This document shows, one piece after another, positions 11,944 to 12,384 of a DNA stretch of 12,384 nt. Numbering within the stretch: position 1 is the first letter of the stretch; each line of letters begins with the position of its first letter. The DNA is from an uncultured Clostridia bacterium (GTDB taxonomy: Bacteria > Bacillota > Clostridia > Oscillospirales > Oscillospiraceae). The stretch is from NCBI GenBank assembly GCA_937892865.1, contig CALBJG010000121.1, positions 1 through 12,384 on the forward strand, in the 5' to 3' direction. The notes under the pieces are model-generated. The model saw nothing but the letters and a program-made list of their open reading frames with translations. It did not search any database and was not told the origin of the DNA. The translations under genes were made by a program, and so were the position numbers.

Positions 11944-12315
11944 ATGGTCATTCGTCGTTTGCCCGATAGCGAGCTTACGGTTATGCAGGCACTTTGGCGG
12001 TGTGAGCCGCCGGTTTCCCGGGCGGAACTGGAGCAGAAACTGCTGCCGGAGCATCCCATGGCCCAGACGACTTTGCTGACTTTGCTTACCCGTCTGGTGG
12101 AAAAGGGCTTTGTGGAAGCCAGGAAGGAAGGGCGGGGAAATTGCTACACGCCCCTGATAACCCGGGAGGATTATCTGGCATCCCAGAGCCGCCGGTTTGT
12201 GGATCAGTTGTGCGGGGGGAGTATGTCGGTATTTGCCAATGCCCTGTGCGACAGCGGTTTGACTCGTGAAGAGCTGGACAAGCTGCGCCGCCTTTTGGAG
12301 GAGGGCGCGCTATGA
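11944..12315 (+). CDS. BlaI/MecI/CopY family transcriptional repressor
   Basis: This 123-residue winged-helix repressor has the BlaI/MecI layout. An N-terminal DNA-binding domain (about 1-75) carries LPDSELTVMQALWRCEPPVS and the recognition region QTTLLTLLTRLVEKGFVEARKEGRGNCYTPLI, followed by a helical dimerisation tail (about 80-123). In this family the tail is cut by a BlaR1/MecR1 membrane peptidase when the inducer is sensed. The ATG at 11944 is used: AAGGAG (11928-11933) lies 10 bases upstream, and the frame extension upstream crosses the promoter. Its stop overlaps the next gene by four bases (ATGA), the normal blaI-blaR1 coupling. The inducer may be a beta-lactam or another cell-wall stress. 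No beta-lactamase or penicillin-binding gene is visible in the window. Confidence 0.93.
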   Translation: MVIRRLPDSELTVMQALWRCEPPVSRAELEQKLLPEHPMAQTTLLTLLTRLVEKGFVEARKEGRGNCYTPLITREDYLASQSRRFVDQLCGGSMSVFANALCDSGLTREELDKLRRLLEEGAL

Positions 12316-12384
12316 GCGGTGGGGAGAAATTTCTTCTGGCTTCTACGGTGATCCTGGGTACGCTAATGGGACTATCCGCATATT
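12312..12384 (+). CDS. Start of a membrane protein, probably BlaR1-like M56 peptidase (3' partial)
   Basis: The first 24 codons read MSGGEKFLLASTVILGTLMG and onward, a short polar start followed by a hydrophobic helix. The ATG overlaps the repressor stop (ATGA), and GGAGGAGGG lies upstream. BlaI-type repressor genes are usually followed by a BlaR1/MecR1 M56 metallopeptidase sensor whose first element is a membrane helix. The assignment rests on this position, since too little sequence is present to show the HExxH site or sensor domain. Confidence 0.6.
   Translation, partial: MSGGEKFLLASTVILGTLMGLSAY

Overview
The window looks like a chromosomal segment of a Gram-positive, low-to-mid GC anaerobe, probably a gut-type Clostridia/Oscillospirales (Bacillota). 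This is inferred from strong GGAGG-type ribosome binding sites, sigma-A promoters, a MetV-MetF pair, a YerC/YecD TrpR-like gene, a BlaI-BlaR1-type pair and hairpin-rich intergenic repeats of the kind seen in such genomes. No rRNA, tRNA, CRISPR array, phage gene or transposase gene was seen.

Left part (1-3160): the 3' two thirds of ychF (+) converges on a minus-strand block, sharing a bidirectional terminator. Read in its own direction, the minus block starts with metV (zinc/Fe-S cysteine-rich subunit), then metF (methylenetetrahydrofolate reductase, overlapping metV by one base), then, past a terminator-like hairpin, a C39-like cysteine peptidase-fold protein.

Centre (3160-8300): a divergent regulatory region of about 285 bp separates metV from a plus-strand ion-transport island. 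The island holds a short KdpD-like histidine kinase (four membrane segments, no KdpD/Usp sensor part), an overlapping KdpE/PhoB-type response regulator, a terminator, then a Na+/phosphate cotransporter with a C-terminal PhoU-like domain and an ArsB/NhaD/SLC13-type (IT superfamily) transporter in one operon. Tandem 11-bp repeats, the geometry recognised by OmpR/PhoB-class regulators, lie directly upstream of the cotransporter. This suggests that the two-component system controls the transporters.

Right-centre (8300-10990): a minus-strand polar amino acid ABC importer operon (lipoprotein binding protein, HisM-type permease, GlnQ-type ATPase) ends with a TrpR-like yerC gene. Its promoter carries an 18-bp palindrome between the -35 and -10 boxes. 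A bidirectional terminator separates it from the transporter operon.

Right end (10990-12384): a gene-poor stretch holds a MITE-like repeat built from two inverted copies of a double hairpin. It is followed by a small peptide deformylase variant with a substituted motif 1, and then by a BlaI/MecI-type repressor with two TACA-N2-TGTA operators. The repressor gene overlaps the start of a membrane protein, presumably BlaR1-like, which runs off the window.
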